From the NCBI GenBank assembly GCA_947627185.1, contig CANQVF010000018.1, positions 1 through 35,356 on the forward strand: 35,356 bases of DNA. The letters are read 5' to 3'. Of the stretch, positions 23,591 to 29,958 are shown piece by piece; the first letter of the stretch is position 1; the number at the start of each line of letters is the position of its first letter. A program made the translations under genes and the position numbers. This DNA is from an uncultured Clostridia bacterium (lineage in GTDB: Bacteria; Bacillota; Clostridia; TANB77; CAG-508). The notes under the pieces were generated by a model, which did no database searches, was not told the origin of the DNA, and saw nothing but the letters and a program-made list of their open reading frames with translations.

Positions 23591-23776
23591 ATGGAGAAAA
23601 CGGAATGGATAAATTGCCCTCTTTGCGGGAACAAAACAAGGTTGCAGATACGGCAAGATACGGAACTGAAAAAATTTCCCCTCTACTGCCCGAAGTGCAA
23701 GCAGGAAAGTTTGATTGAAGCAAAGGATTTACAGGTAACGGTCGTTAAAAGACTTGAAACGAAAATATCAAATTGA
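23591..23776 (+). CDS. Cysteine-rich KTR protein, copy B
   Basis: A 61-residue protein nearly identical to KTR copy A over residues about 12-54, with two CxxC pairs and the NKTRLQIRQDTEL motif. GGGAGG (23580-23585) gives it a better ribosome binding site than copy A. The two copies bracket a four-gene block. Function unknown; zinc binding likely. Confidence 0.85.
   Translation: MEKTEWINCPLCGNKTRLQIRQDTELKKFPLYCPKCKQESLIEAKDLQVTVVKRLETKISN
23633..23742 (+). repeat. 110-bp direct repeat, copy B (KTR gene)
   Basis: Second copy of the repeat at 19946-20055 (105 of 110 bases identical). Homologous recombination between the two would delete or amplify the four genes in between. Confidence 0.9.
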
Positions 23777-23817
23777 TTAACAAAGCGGCAAATTGGTATT
23801 TGGAGGGAAAAATAGTA

Positions 23818-24291
23818 ATGTCAAGATTAGAAGTGAATATAGAATATATTGAGCAGCAAACAATATACGGATTGTGGCAAAAGTCAAACGATAAAACTAT
23901 TTCCAGAGATATAAACGCTCTGTCTAAACAGTATCATTCCGTGGTTTCCATGCCAGAGGGAAAGGTGTTACCCTATTTTGTCTTGTCCAGAAATTACAAT
24001 GAGAAAAGCCACGATTTTGAATTATTTATTGGTAGTGTGATTGACAAAGGTGGTTTAGAAAGCTATGTCCTCTTAGGCAGCGAGTACGCCAAAATCACAG
24101 TAAAACCTAAATTGGGCTTTTTATGGGGTACTTCTATTGGAAAGGCAAAACAATATTTTTATACAAAATGGCTGCCCGCAAGTTCCTTTGAAGCGTTGAA
24201 TTTGGAGTATGAGTATCACACAGAAAAAAGCATAGAAAAGCAACCGACGATTGATGTTATCTTTGCCATTCGACGCAAAGCTATCAATTAA
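23818..24291 (+). CDS. GyrI-like / effector-binding domain protein
   Basis: A 157-residue stand-alone domain resembling the GyrI-like small-molecule-binding (AraC effector-binding) fold: VNIEYIEQQTIYGLWQKSN at the start, an alternating alpha/beta middle, and EYEYHTEKSIEKQPTIDVIFAIRR at the end. Such proteins bind hydrophobic or cationic compounds and can act as sensors or drug sinks. There is no DNA-binding domain. TGGAGGG supports ATG 23818. It follows KTR copy B in the same direction. Confidence 0.75.
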   Translation: MSRLEVNIEYIEQQTIYGLWQKSNDKTISRDINALSKQYHSVVSMPEGKVLPYFVLSRNYNEKSHDFELFIGSVIDKGGLESYVLLGSEYAKITVKPKLGFLWGTSIGKAKQYFYTKWLPASSFEALNLEYEYHTEKSIEKQPTIDVIFAIRRKAIN

Positions 24292-24326
24292 ATTTAGATA
24301 AATTAGAAGTTGCAAAGGAGAATATT

Positions 24327-24776
24327 TTGATATTTAATATAGCAGATACATTTGAATTATTGTTCGACAAAAACAATACCATTGCATATAAGGCATTACA
24401 GGTATTGCAAAAAGAAAGTAAAGAAACGGATTGTGTTTATCCTTATATGGATAGATTAAGCGAAATGCTTAACAGTGATAATTCTTATGTCCGCACAAGA
24501 GGGCTTACACTAATTGCCTATAATGCAAAATGGGATAAAGATTATAAAATTGATGAAATTATTGATAACTATTTGAAACATATAACAGATATTAAGCCTA
24601 TTACAACAAGACAATGTATTAAGCTGTTGCCGATTATTGCAAAGGACAAACCAGAATTGAGGAATGATATTCTTTCAGCACTTCATAAAGCTAATGTATG
24701 TATTTATGATGATAGTTTGCAGCCATTAGTTTATAAGGATATACAGAAAGCATTGAAAGAAATACAACAATTATAA
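24327..24776 (+). CDS. HEAT-repeat-like protein (often labelled SufBD protein)
   Basis: A 149-residue all-helical protein. The pattern YPYMDRLSEMLNSDNSYVR and ITTRQCIKLLPIIAKDKPELR is that of a small Firmicute family frequently mislabelled SufBD protein; it looks like HEAT repeats rather than an Fe-S scaffold. Role unknown, probably protein-protein contacts. It starts at TTG 24327, with AAAGGAG (24314-24320) 6 bases upstream. It is the last gene before repeat copy 1. Confidence 0.75.
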   Translation: MIFNIADTFELLFDKNNTIAYKALQVLQKESKETDCVYPYMDRLSEMLNSDNSYVRTRGLTLIAYNAKWDKDYKIDEIIDNYLKHITDIKPITTRQCIKLLPIIAKDKPELRNDILSALHKANVCIYDDSLQPLVYKDIQKALKEIQQL

Positions 24777-24798
24777 AAATGCAAATTCAAGTTTGTTG

Positions 24799-24852
24799 GG
24801 AAGAACAACATATCATCAAAGAGCCAGACGCACAGACGCAGAGCCGATGAAA
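24799..24852 (+). repeat. Cassette-boundary repeat, copy 1 (half terminator)
   Basis: GGAAGAACAACATATCATCA (24799-24818) followed by GAGCCAGACGCACAGACGCA (24821-24840) and GAGCCGATGAA. It matches copy 3 (27714-27766) over about 53 bases and copy 2 (27014-27054) over about 41. It holds only the 5' arm of the terminator that is complete at copy 3. Confidence 0.9.
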
Positions 24853-24881
24853 TCACTTAAAAATGTATTTGGAGGAAAATT

Positions 24882-26768
24882 ATGCGAAAAATGATTGCAA
24901 GCGTGTTGGCATTTCTGTTGTTTCTTTTGTCGGGGGTAACAACTGCTTTTGCCGCAGAGAATACAGAAGAAACGCCGTCTGGCATTGCCTACACGGAGTT
25001 AGGGAAAGAAATTGACGGATACATAGATGTCCGAAAGGATACTACTTCATCAGTTTCCATAGCATACTTCAATGAAACAGAGAATATTGCTTCCGTCATA
25101 TACGGCAAGGCTAACGCTGCCGAGAATATCAAAGCAAATGAAGAAACCGTTTATGAGTGGGGGTCGATTTCCAAAGTTTTAGTCTGGACAAGCGTTATGC
25201 AGCTTTATGAGCAGGGAAAAATTGACCTTGATGAAGATGTCAGAAGCTATCTGCCAGACGGCTTCCTATCCAATCTTTCTTATGATGAGCCTGTAACCAT
25301 GACACATTTGATGAATCATACGGCGGGTTTTCAAGAAACTACATGGGACGTGGAGGTACTGGATAAAAAGGATATTATCAGTTTAAGGGATGCCTTGCTT
25401 GCAACGGCACCGCCGCAGATTTACAAGGTTGGCACAACTGTTTCCTATTCAAATTGGGGTGCTGCTCTTGCGGCTTATATTGTGGAATGTGTCAGCGGAA
25501 TGGATTATGCGGAATATGTGCAGCAGAATATTTTTGAACCGCTTGGCATGAACCAGACTTCCATACTTCCCGATTGCAGTGATAATGAATGGGTGGAAAG
25601 CAGACGGGATTTGACGAATGCCTATTATAATGTGCAGGGGGAATATGAAGATTATGGAGCGTGTCGGCGTTATATTCTGCTTTACCCCGCAGGAGCGGCG
25701 ACAGGAACAATGAGCGACCTTGTACGGTTTGCGAAAGCGTTCCTTGCAGATAGTAGGGATTGCCCGCTTTTTACAAAAGCTGACACACTGGATAAAATGC
25801 TTTCTCCCACGCTCTATTATGACGGGACAGATACGCCGAGAATCTGCCACGGACTGTTTTCACAGGAATATGGTGTGCGCCTAATCGGTCACGCAGGAAA
25901 TACCACAGGATTCTCCGCAAATTTAGTGCTTGACAGGGAAAACAGGACGGGACTTGTGGTAATGACGAACGAGGTAGGGGAAACCACTTATAATTATGGG
26001 CTTGTGAGCCTTATCTTCGGAGATTGCAGGGCGGAAACAGGTTTTACCAATGATGACTTGTCGGGGATTTACTGTAACAGCAGGGCAAATTATAGCAAGA
26101 GCTTTATGAAGCTATACAGTATGATTAGCGGTCTGTTGCCCGTCACAAAAGGAGAAACCGAAGAAAGCTATCAGGCGGCTATGGTAGGCAGCATTACACA
26201 GATTTCAGAGAACGCCTGCATTATGGACGACGGGAATGGATTGAAAACCTATCTGCACATAAAAAGAGATAGCAACGGAAATGTGGCTGCATTGCAGCAC
26301 ATGACGGGCATGGACTTCCAAAAAGAGAATACGGCAGTTTTCGTCATTAAGATTATTTTTTTCTTCCTGTTTGTACTGTCCTCTTTCTGGACGCTGCTTA
26401 TGTTTATTGTGCATGGGATAACGCTGCATAAGCATAGGCGGACGGAGATTTGGAGTAAAAAACTATATCAGTTATTGGCGGAGCTGTTTATGGTGCTTGC
26501 GTCTATCATGATTTACTGGCTTATTTTACCGCCGCTGATGGGTGGCAGTTTCACCAAAATACAGGTTGTTATAAAGTGTGTATTGATTATTCTTTGTACG
26601 CTTATGGAAGTTGTGATGTTGCTGATTGGGTGGTTTGGCGTGAAGAATACGGAAAACATTAAGAATAATCTGCGGCAGAAAATCGGATTTACTGTTACAA
26701 AAGCAAGCGGAATAATTCTGATAGCAAATGTACTGTATTGGCATTTCTATCAGTTCTGGGGTTGCTGA
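24882..26768 (+). CDS. Class C beta-lactamase-like serine hydrolase with C-terminal membrane domain
   Basis: A 628-residue protein. A signal peptide (1-25, ending AFA) leads to an extracytoplasmic serine hydrolase domain (about 30-380) with the motifs SISK (Ser95, Lys98), YSN (Tyr189, Asn191) and HAG (His337, replacing KTG). A linker domain (about 390-485) and four or five C-terminal membrane helices (about 485-628) follow. The HAG motif suggests an esterase/peptidase rather than a classic beta-lactamase. Membrane-anchored relatives act on D-amino-acid peptides or cell-wall fragments. TTGGAGG precedes ATG 24882. The gene lies between repeat copies 1 and 2, with the PspC gene. Confidence 0.9.
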   Translation: MRKMIASVLAFLLFLLSGVTTAFAAENTEETPSGIAYTELGKEIDGYIDVRKDTTSSVSIAYFNETENIASVIYGKANAAENIKANEETVYEWGSISKVLVWTSVMQLYEQGKIDLDEDVRSYLPDGFLSNLSYDEPVTMTHLMNHTAGFQETTWDVEVLDKKDIISLRDALLATAPPQIYKVGTTVSYSNWGAALAAYIVECVSGMDYAEYVQQNIFEPLGMNQTSILPDCSDNEWVESRRDLTNAYYNVQGEYEDYGACRRYILLYPAGAATGTMSDLVRFAKAFLADSRDCPLFTKADTLDKMLSPTLYYDGTDTPRICHGLFSQEYGVRLIGHAGNTTGFSANLVLDRENRTGLVVMTNEVGETTYNYGLVSLIFGDCRAETGFTNDDLSGIYCNSRANYSKSFMKLYSMISGLLPVTKGETEESYQAAMVGSITQISENACIMDDGNGLKTYLHIKRDSNGNVAALQHMTGMDFQKENTAVFVIKIIFFFLFVLSSFWTLLMFIVHGITLHKHRRTEIWSKKLYQLLAELFMVLASIMIYWLILPPLMGGSFTKIQVVIKCVLIILCTLMEVVMLLIGWFGVKNTENIKNNLRQKIGFTVTKASGIILIANVLYWHFYQFWGC

Positions 26769-26822
26769 TGTAGGATATATTTAAGTTCGTCTGACAGGAC
26801 GATTATCAGAAAGGGTATGCCT

Positions 26823-27011
26823 ATGAAGAAAGAAATATGCAGGATAAATAAAGGAAAAATGGCTGAAGGTGTTTGCGGAGGTATTGCAAAACACTTTGGT
26901 ATAGATGTAAGCATAGTGCGTTTCGTCTGGCTGTTTTTCTGCTTGGCAGGCGGCATTGGAATTTGGCTCTATCTTATCTGCACACTTGCAATGCCTAAAG
27001 AGGAAAATTAA
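26823..27011 (+). CDS. PspC-domain small membrane protein
   Basis: A 62-residue protein consisting of just a PspC domain: INKGKMAEGVCGGIAKHFGI, DVSIVRFVWLFFCLAG and a second hydrophobic stretch (GIWLYLICTLAMP). PspC proteins take part in envelope-stress responses. I choose ATG 26823 since AAAGGG lies about 8 bases upstream; an ATG at 26817 would be too close. Repeat copy 2 starts right after the stop. Confidence 0.88.
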   Translation: MKKEICRINKGKMAEGVCGGIAKHFGIDVSIVRFVWLFFCLAGGIGIWLYLICTLAMPKEEN

Positions 27012-27013
27012 AA

Positions 27014-27054
27014 CATCATCACAGAGCCAGACGCACAGACGCAGAGCCGATGAA
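27014..27054 (+). repeat. Cassette-boundary repeat, copy 2 (half terminator)
   Basis: It shares AGAGCCAGACGCACAGACGC (27023-27042) plus AGAGCCGATGAA with copies 1 and 3, preceded by CATCATC. The upstream GGAAGAACAACAT part is missing here. It lies between the PspC gene and the second CPBP gene. Confidence 0.9.
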
Positions 27055-27091
27055 AAAGCGACAAATTGGTGACTGTGGAGGAGGAAAGATT

Positions 27092-27700
27092 ATGACATTG
27101 TTTTTAAATAAAGTGGTGAGCAGTATAATTCAGATTATTCTGTTTGCGTTAATACCTTTTATTTGGTGGCTCATTTCTGGACGGGAACAAGAGAAATTTA
27201 CACAGTGGATAGGAATAAAAAAAGTAGAGGGAAACAAAAATAAAGTAAGTATTATTGTGATAGCAATATCTCTTGTGTTTATGCTTTTAGGAGCGATAAC
27301 TTTATACGTCTTAAAGGATGTTGAAATGGCTACTTCTGAATTCGCAGATTTGAGAATGTCCGCACTTCCTGCAATTTTTGTTTATGCAATTTTTAACACA
27401 GCGTTTCCAGAAGAATTGTTTTTTAGAGGTTTCATTTTAAAGAGAATGTCAAAAAAGTTTGGTTTTATATGCGGAAACTGCGTTCAAGCAATTTTGTTTT
27501 CCTTACTTCACAGCGTGATGTTTTTCTCTATTGTTGGAATAGTGAAAACTATGCTTATTGCAAGTTTTACAGGAGTTATTGCGTATTCTATGGGTTGTGC
27601 GAATGAGAAAATTGCTAATGGCTCAATTATTCCAAGCTGGATAATTCATTCTTTATCAAATATTTTTTCTGGGATTTGTGCGGCGTTTACGCTCATCTAA
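27092..27700 (+). CDS. CPBP-family intramembrane glutamic endopeptidase, copy 2
   Basis: A 202-residue membrane protein with about six helices and the CPBP motifs PEELFFRGF (E107, E108, R112), FSLLHSVMFF and PSWIIHSLSNIFSG. It is much shorter than copy 1 and not closely alike. It could process a membrane protein or peptide. GGAGGAGG (27077-27084) supports ATG 27092; an earlier ATG (27050) overlaps the repeat. The gene lies between repeat copies 2 and 3 and ends at the cargo terminator. Its codons are AT-rich compared with the transfer genes. Confidence 0.88.
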   Translation: MTLFLNKVVSSIIQIILFALIPFIWWLISGREQEKFTQWIGIKKVEGNKNKVSIIVIAISLVFMLLGAITLYVLKDVEMATSEFADLRMSALPAIFVYAIFNTAFPEELFFRGFILKRMSKKFGFICGNCVQAILFSLLHSVMFFSIVGIVKTMLIASFTGVIAYSMGCANEKIANGSIIPSWIIHSLSNIFSGICAAFTLI

Positions 27701-27713
27701 TTCCCATTTGCCA

Positions 27714-27766
27714 GGAAGAACAACATATCATCATAGAGCCAGACGCACAGACGCAGAGCCGATGAA
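27714..27766 (+). repeat. Cassette-boundary repeat, copy 3 (runs into a full terminator)
   Basis: GGAAGAACAACATATCATCA, then TAGAGCCAGACGCACAGACG and CAGAGCCGATGAA. It matches copy 1 at all but one or two positions. Unlike copies 1 and 2 it continues into the 3' arm of a hairpin. Confidence 0.9.
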
Positions 27767-27804
27767 CTTGTGAGAAATCACAGTTTGTCGGCTCTGCGCC
27801 TTTT
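27752..27804 (+). terminator. Cargo terminator
   Basis: CGCAGAGCCGA (27752-27762) pairs perfectly with TCGGCTCTGCG (27788-27798). An inner GTGA/TCAC helix closes a GAAA tetraloop (27774-27777). CCTTTT follows. Confidence 0.85.
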
Positions 27805-27824
27805 ATATAGCATAGGTAGGACAA

Positions 27825-27859
27825 GCCCACCGAATAAAAAAAACGATGTTTTGGTGGGC
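27825..27859 (+). other. Hairpin in the sigma-factor upstream region
   Basis: GCCCACC (27825-27831) pairs with GGTGGGC (27853-27859); AAAAC and GTTTT pair further inside. GGTTTC follows, with no strong T run. This is the first of several structures in the 545-base stretch between the cargo and the sigma gene. Confidence 0.45.
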
Positions 27860-27891
27860 GGTTTCACTATGCCCAAATGAGCAAGATATTC

Positions 27892-27930
27892 TCCCCCAGA
27901 CCCGTTTTTAGAGTTTGGAGGGATTTTTTT
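27892..27930 (+). promoter_or_regulatory. Hairpin with T run, enclosing a ribosome binding site
   Basis: TCCCCCAGAC (27892-27901) pairs imperfectly with GTTTGGAGGG (27913-27922), followed by seven T (27924-27930). It could act as a terminator/attenuator. The 3' arm contains GGAGGG, correctly placed for the small frame at 27931, so the fold could also hide that site. Confidence 0.45.
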
Positions 27931-28002
27931 ATGTGCTGGTCAAGTACCACCGAAACGCTGCTTATCAGAAGCAGCAGCTATCTACATAATACCACGGATT
28001 AG
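27931..28002 (+). CDS. Possible 23-residue leader peptide
   Basis: ATG 27931 follows GGAGGG (27917-27922) by 8 bases and opens a 23-codon frame (MCWSSTTETLLIRSSSYLHN, then TTD). The frame spans a hairpin (GCTGCTT 27957-27963 with AAGCAGC 27969-27975). A short frame between hairpins upstream of a regulator suggests a leader peptide. Nothing beyond position and ribosome binding site supports translation. Confidence 0.35.
   Translation: MCWSSTTETLLIRSSSYLHNTTD
27979..27991 (+). repeat. 13-mer TATCTACATAATA, copy 1
   Basis: Identical to 28072-28084, 93 bp apart in direct orientation in the noncoding region before the sigma gene. It may be a protein-binding site. Confidence 0.6.
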
Positions 28003-28071
28003 CGAGGATAACCTGTTAAAAAAATCTTTGCTTCTGCGTGGCACTCTTATACCCTCAAAGTAGATGCCAAA

Positions 28072-28084
28072 TATCTACATAATA
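28072..28084 (+). repeat. 13-mer TATCTACATAATA, copy 2
   Basis: Second exact copy. It is joined on its left to TGCCAAATATCT (28065-28076), which differs by one base from TGCCAAGTATCT beyond the integrase gene (31217-31228). Apart from this and the hairpins, I see no gene in 28003-28203. Confidence 0.6.
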
Positions 28085-28203
28085 GAAATAATAACGCCTA
28101 TATCCGCATTGGCTTGACAGCCTTTGCGGTTTTTCTTTTGTCGTTTTTTGCAGGAATACGCCGCAGGGCTGTTTCTGATGCCCACTGTCGCTCTCCGCCC
28201 CTC

Positions 28204-28232
28204 AATCTGGATTTTTTCAAAAAATTCAGATT
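28204..28232 (+). promoter_or_regulatory. Palindrome directly before the sigma-factor ribosome binding site
   Basis: AATCTGGATTTTTT (28204-28217) and AAAAAATTCAGATT (28219-28232) are inverted copies with one G-T wobble around a single C. GGAGG (28233-28237) begins immediately after. As RNA it forms a stable stem next to the Shine-Dalgarno site; as DNA it could be an operator. Confidence 0.6.
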
Positions 28233-28246
28233 GGAGGTAACAGATT

Positions 28247-28675
28247 ATGGCTTACAACAAAGCCAAAGAAGAACGGAAATGGCGGCTCTGGAAAGAAGCC
28301 GAAGAAAAGGAACTGCGGAGCTTGGGTGTCAGTGAGGATACCATTGAACAACTTCATACCCATGATTGGGCTATCTTCAATTCCGACAGGCGGTACTACG
28401 AGAAATTGCAGGACGCAGGTACATACCTTGAGGAAGTCGCAGAGGATACGGCACAGCCCGAAACAAAGACTGTGGAGGACTTCTTGGACAGCATTGAAAA
28501 TCAAGAGCTTTATCAGCTTTTGATTAAGGTGGACAGGCTCACTCTGCAAACCGTTTTATTACAGCTTCAAGGCTTCCCCGTGCCAGAGATAGCAAAAATA
28601 CTTGGCATGAATGAGGATGCCGTGTATAAGCGGATACAACGCTTGAAGAAAAAAATCAAAAAACTTTTGGGATAG
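28247..28675 (+). CDS. Sigma-70-like RNA polymerase sigma factor of the ICE
   Basis: A 142-residue protein with a charged N-terminal part and a C-terminal region-4 type helix-turn-helix (VPEIAKILGMNEDAVYKRIQRLKKKIK, written here in parts: VPEIAKILGMNE then DAVYKRIQRL). Similar short sigma-like proteins in Tn916/Tn1549 relatives regulate excision or transfer; a conventional region 2 is not evident. GGAGG (28233-28237) precedes ATG 28247. A terminator follows the stop by about 30 bases, so it seems to be a one-gene unit. Confidence 0.82.
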   Translation: MAYNKAKEERKWRLWKEAEEKELRSLGVSEDTIEQLHTHDWAIFNSDRRYYEKLQDAGTYLEEVAEDTAQPETKTVEDFLDSIENQELYQLLIKVDRLTLQTVLLQLQGFPVPEIAKILGMNEDAVYKRIQRLKKKIKKLLG

Positions 28676-28703
28676 TGTCCAGATTTACGCTTTCCCATCG
28701 GCT

Positions 28704-28745
28704 ACTGGGTGAGAGGACAAAAATCCTCTTGCCCAGTTTTCCTTT
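28704..28745 (+). terminator. Terminator after the sigma gene
   Basis: ACTGGG (28704-28709) and AGAGGA pair with TCCTCT and CCCAGT (28732-28737), with small TG internal loops. TTTTCCTTT follows. Confidence 0.75.
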
Positions 28746-29162
28746 GTGTGGCGAAAACGAGGGCAGTTCCTTGACAACCGAATACCCATTCGCCAAATAC
28801 TTTCTCTTTGCGATTGTGATGAGCATAAGCGTGTGCAGAGGTACGCCACGACCTGCCGAAAGGCAGAGAGCGATAAATGCCTACTCGAAATGTCGGGCAG
28901 CTCCCGACCTCGCCGTAACCCGCAGAGAGGATAATGATACTCCCGTCCAGTCACAGTCCGAGCGTGAAAAAACCGTCGCAGGCAATGAGGGCGGCTCTGT
29001 CAGAACGACAGTTGGGGTGAAACTCCCGTGGTGTCAGTTCGCTGCTGACCGTTTGGCGACTTCCCATAGCATTTCGGGGTGTCGAGGACAAATTGAAATG
29101 CTCCTATCATATCAAGCCAGATACAAGGCGGTCTATGGAAACAGAGTTTTGTTTTATGCTCT
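28746..29162 (+). other. Region of about 400 bases without a convincing gene
   Basis: An open frame of 175 codons (28675-29202) crosses this stretch, but it starts at a GTG inside the sigma stop, runs through the terminator, has no ribosome binding site, and its product has no recognisable domain and an odd composition. I treat it as noncoding. Features seen are a TTGACA at 28771 without a good -10, and a perfect hairpin GTCGGG-CAGCT-CCCGAC near 28893-28909. A structured RNA or a regulatory region is possible. Confidence 0.45.
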
Positions 29163-29245
29163 CCAGACCTTAAATACTTCCTTGTGTCTGGCTTCTACAT
29201 AGGCAGTACATACCTGCCTAAATACCAGATAGGAGGTCAGACACA
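29163..29245 (+). promoter_or_regulatory. mazF-like leader with alternative stems
   Basis: TGTGTCTG (29183-29190) can pair with CAGACACA (29238-29245), enclosing AGGCAG (29201-29206)/CTGCCT (29214-29219) and holding the AGGAGG (29231-29236) inside the outer loop. GTCTGG (29186-29191) can instead pair with CCAGAC (29163-29168). The two outer stems share bases and exclude each other. Confidence 0.5.
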
Positions 29246-29248
29246 TAT

Positions 29249-29608
29249 ATGGAAAGAAAAATCAGGCGTGGGGACATCTACTACGCTAACTTAAACCCCG
29301 TTGTCGGCTCTGAGCAGGGCGGGCGGCGACCCGTCCTTATCGTTTCCAACGATATAGGAAACACGCACAGCCCTACGGTCATTATCCTGCCGATAACGAG
29401 CCGAGTACAGACAAAAGCAAAGCTGCCAACCCATACCGAGGTAAGCAATGTAGAGGGGCTTGATAAAAATTCCCTTATCCTTGCTGAGCAAATCCGTACC
29501 ATAGATAAGCGGAGATTGGAGGGATATGTCGGCAGACTGCCCGAAAGCATGATAACGAAACTCAACCACTCCCTCGCCGTCAGCATAGATTTGAAAACAA
29601 TGGCATAA
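29249..29608 (+). CDS. PemK/MazF-family endoribonuclease toxin-like protein
   Basis: A 119-residue protein with the MazF/PemK fold: RRGDIYYANLNPVVGSEQGG and RPVLIVSNDIGN, then SPTVIILPITS and LILAEQIRTIDKRRL. Family members cut mRNA at short motifs and are normally neutralised by a MazE-type antitoxin encoded just upstream. No antitoxin gene is visible next to it; upstream is the structured leader, downstream xis. It may serve element maintenance or act as a regulator. AGGAGG lies 12 bases from ATG 29249, rather far. Confidence 0.88.
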   Translation: MERKIRRGDIYYANLNPVVGSEQGGRRPVLIVSNDIGNTHSPTVIILPITSRVQTKAKLPTHTEVSNVEGLDKNSLILAEQIRTIDKRRLEGYVGRLPESMITKLNHSLAVSIDLKTMA

Positions 29609-29627
29609 CTGCCAGACGGGAACTGTT

Positions 29628-29661
29628 TAACGCTTGCGTTCACTTAACGCAGGCATTTTTT
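29628..29661 (+). terminator. Terminator between mazF-like gene and xis
   Basis: GCTTGCGTT (29632-29640) pairs with AACGCAGGC (29646-29654; one mismatch) around CACTT. ATTTTTT (29655-29661) follows. Confidence 0.7.
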
Positions 29662-29675
29662 GATTGGAGGTCTTT

Positions 29676-29879
29676 ATGAATTACAACGATGTTCCCATCT
29701 GGGAAAAATACACGCTTACTATCGAAGAAGCCGCAAAATACTTCCGCATCGGGGAAAAGAAGTTGCGGCAGCTTGCTGAAGAAAACCCCACCGCAAACTG
29801 GCTTATCATGAACGGAAACCGTGTGCAGATAAAGCGGAAGCAGTTTGAAAAAATCATTGACAGTATGGAAGTCATATAG
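29676..29879 (+). CDS. xis: Tn916-type excisionase
   Basis: A 67-residue basic winged-helix protein ([50 protein letters not shown]) that matches Tn916 Xis in length and pattern. It bends DNA at the element ends and steers the integrase toward excision. TTGGAGG (29663-29669) supports ATG 29676; an in-frame ATG at 29664 lies inside that site. The integrase gene starts 79 bases downstream. Confidence 0.93.
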   Translation: MNYNDVPIWEKYTLTIEEAAKYFRIGEKKLRQLAEENPTANWLIMNGNRVQIKRKQFEKIIDSMEVI

Positions 29880-29907
29880 TTGCATTGAGCCGAAATAACG
29901 GTATAAT
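29880..29907 (+). promoter_or_regulatory. Candidate integrase promoter
   Basis: TTGCAT (29880-29885) and a perfect TATAAT (29902-29907) with a 16-base spacer, between xis and int. Confidence 0.55.
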
Positions 29908-29958
29908 ATAAGTATGCTGTATCAAGGCTCGTTCCAGAACGGAAAGGAGCTTCACGCC

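Noticed and set aside
24327..24776. Fe-S assembly (SufB/SufD) role for the 149-residue protein
   Set aside because: It lacks the beta-helix and cysteines of SufB/SufD; the all-helical pattern fits HEAT-like repeats, so the common label is probably wrong.
24882..26768. Reading the serine hydrolase as an antibiotic-resistance beta-lactamase
   Set aside because: The KTG motif is HAG and the protein has a large C-terminal membrane domain, which fits membrane-anchored esterase/peptidase-like relatives better.
24799..27766. Possible CRISPR-like array from the repeated 41-54 bp units
   Set aside because: Only three copies, spaced by whole genes of about 2.2 kb and 0.7 kb, and no cas genes.
28675..29202. 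175-codon open frame after the sigma gene
   Set aside because: It starts at a GTG inside the sigma stop, has no ribosome binding site, crosses a strong terminator and shows no domain; treated as noncoding but flagged as a finding.
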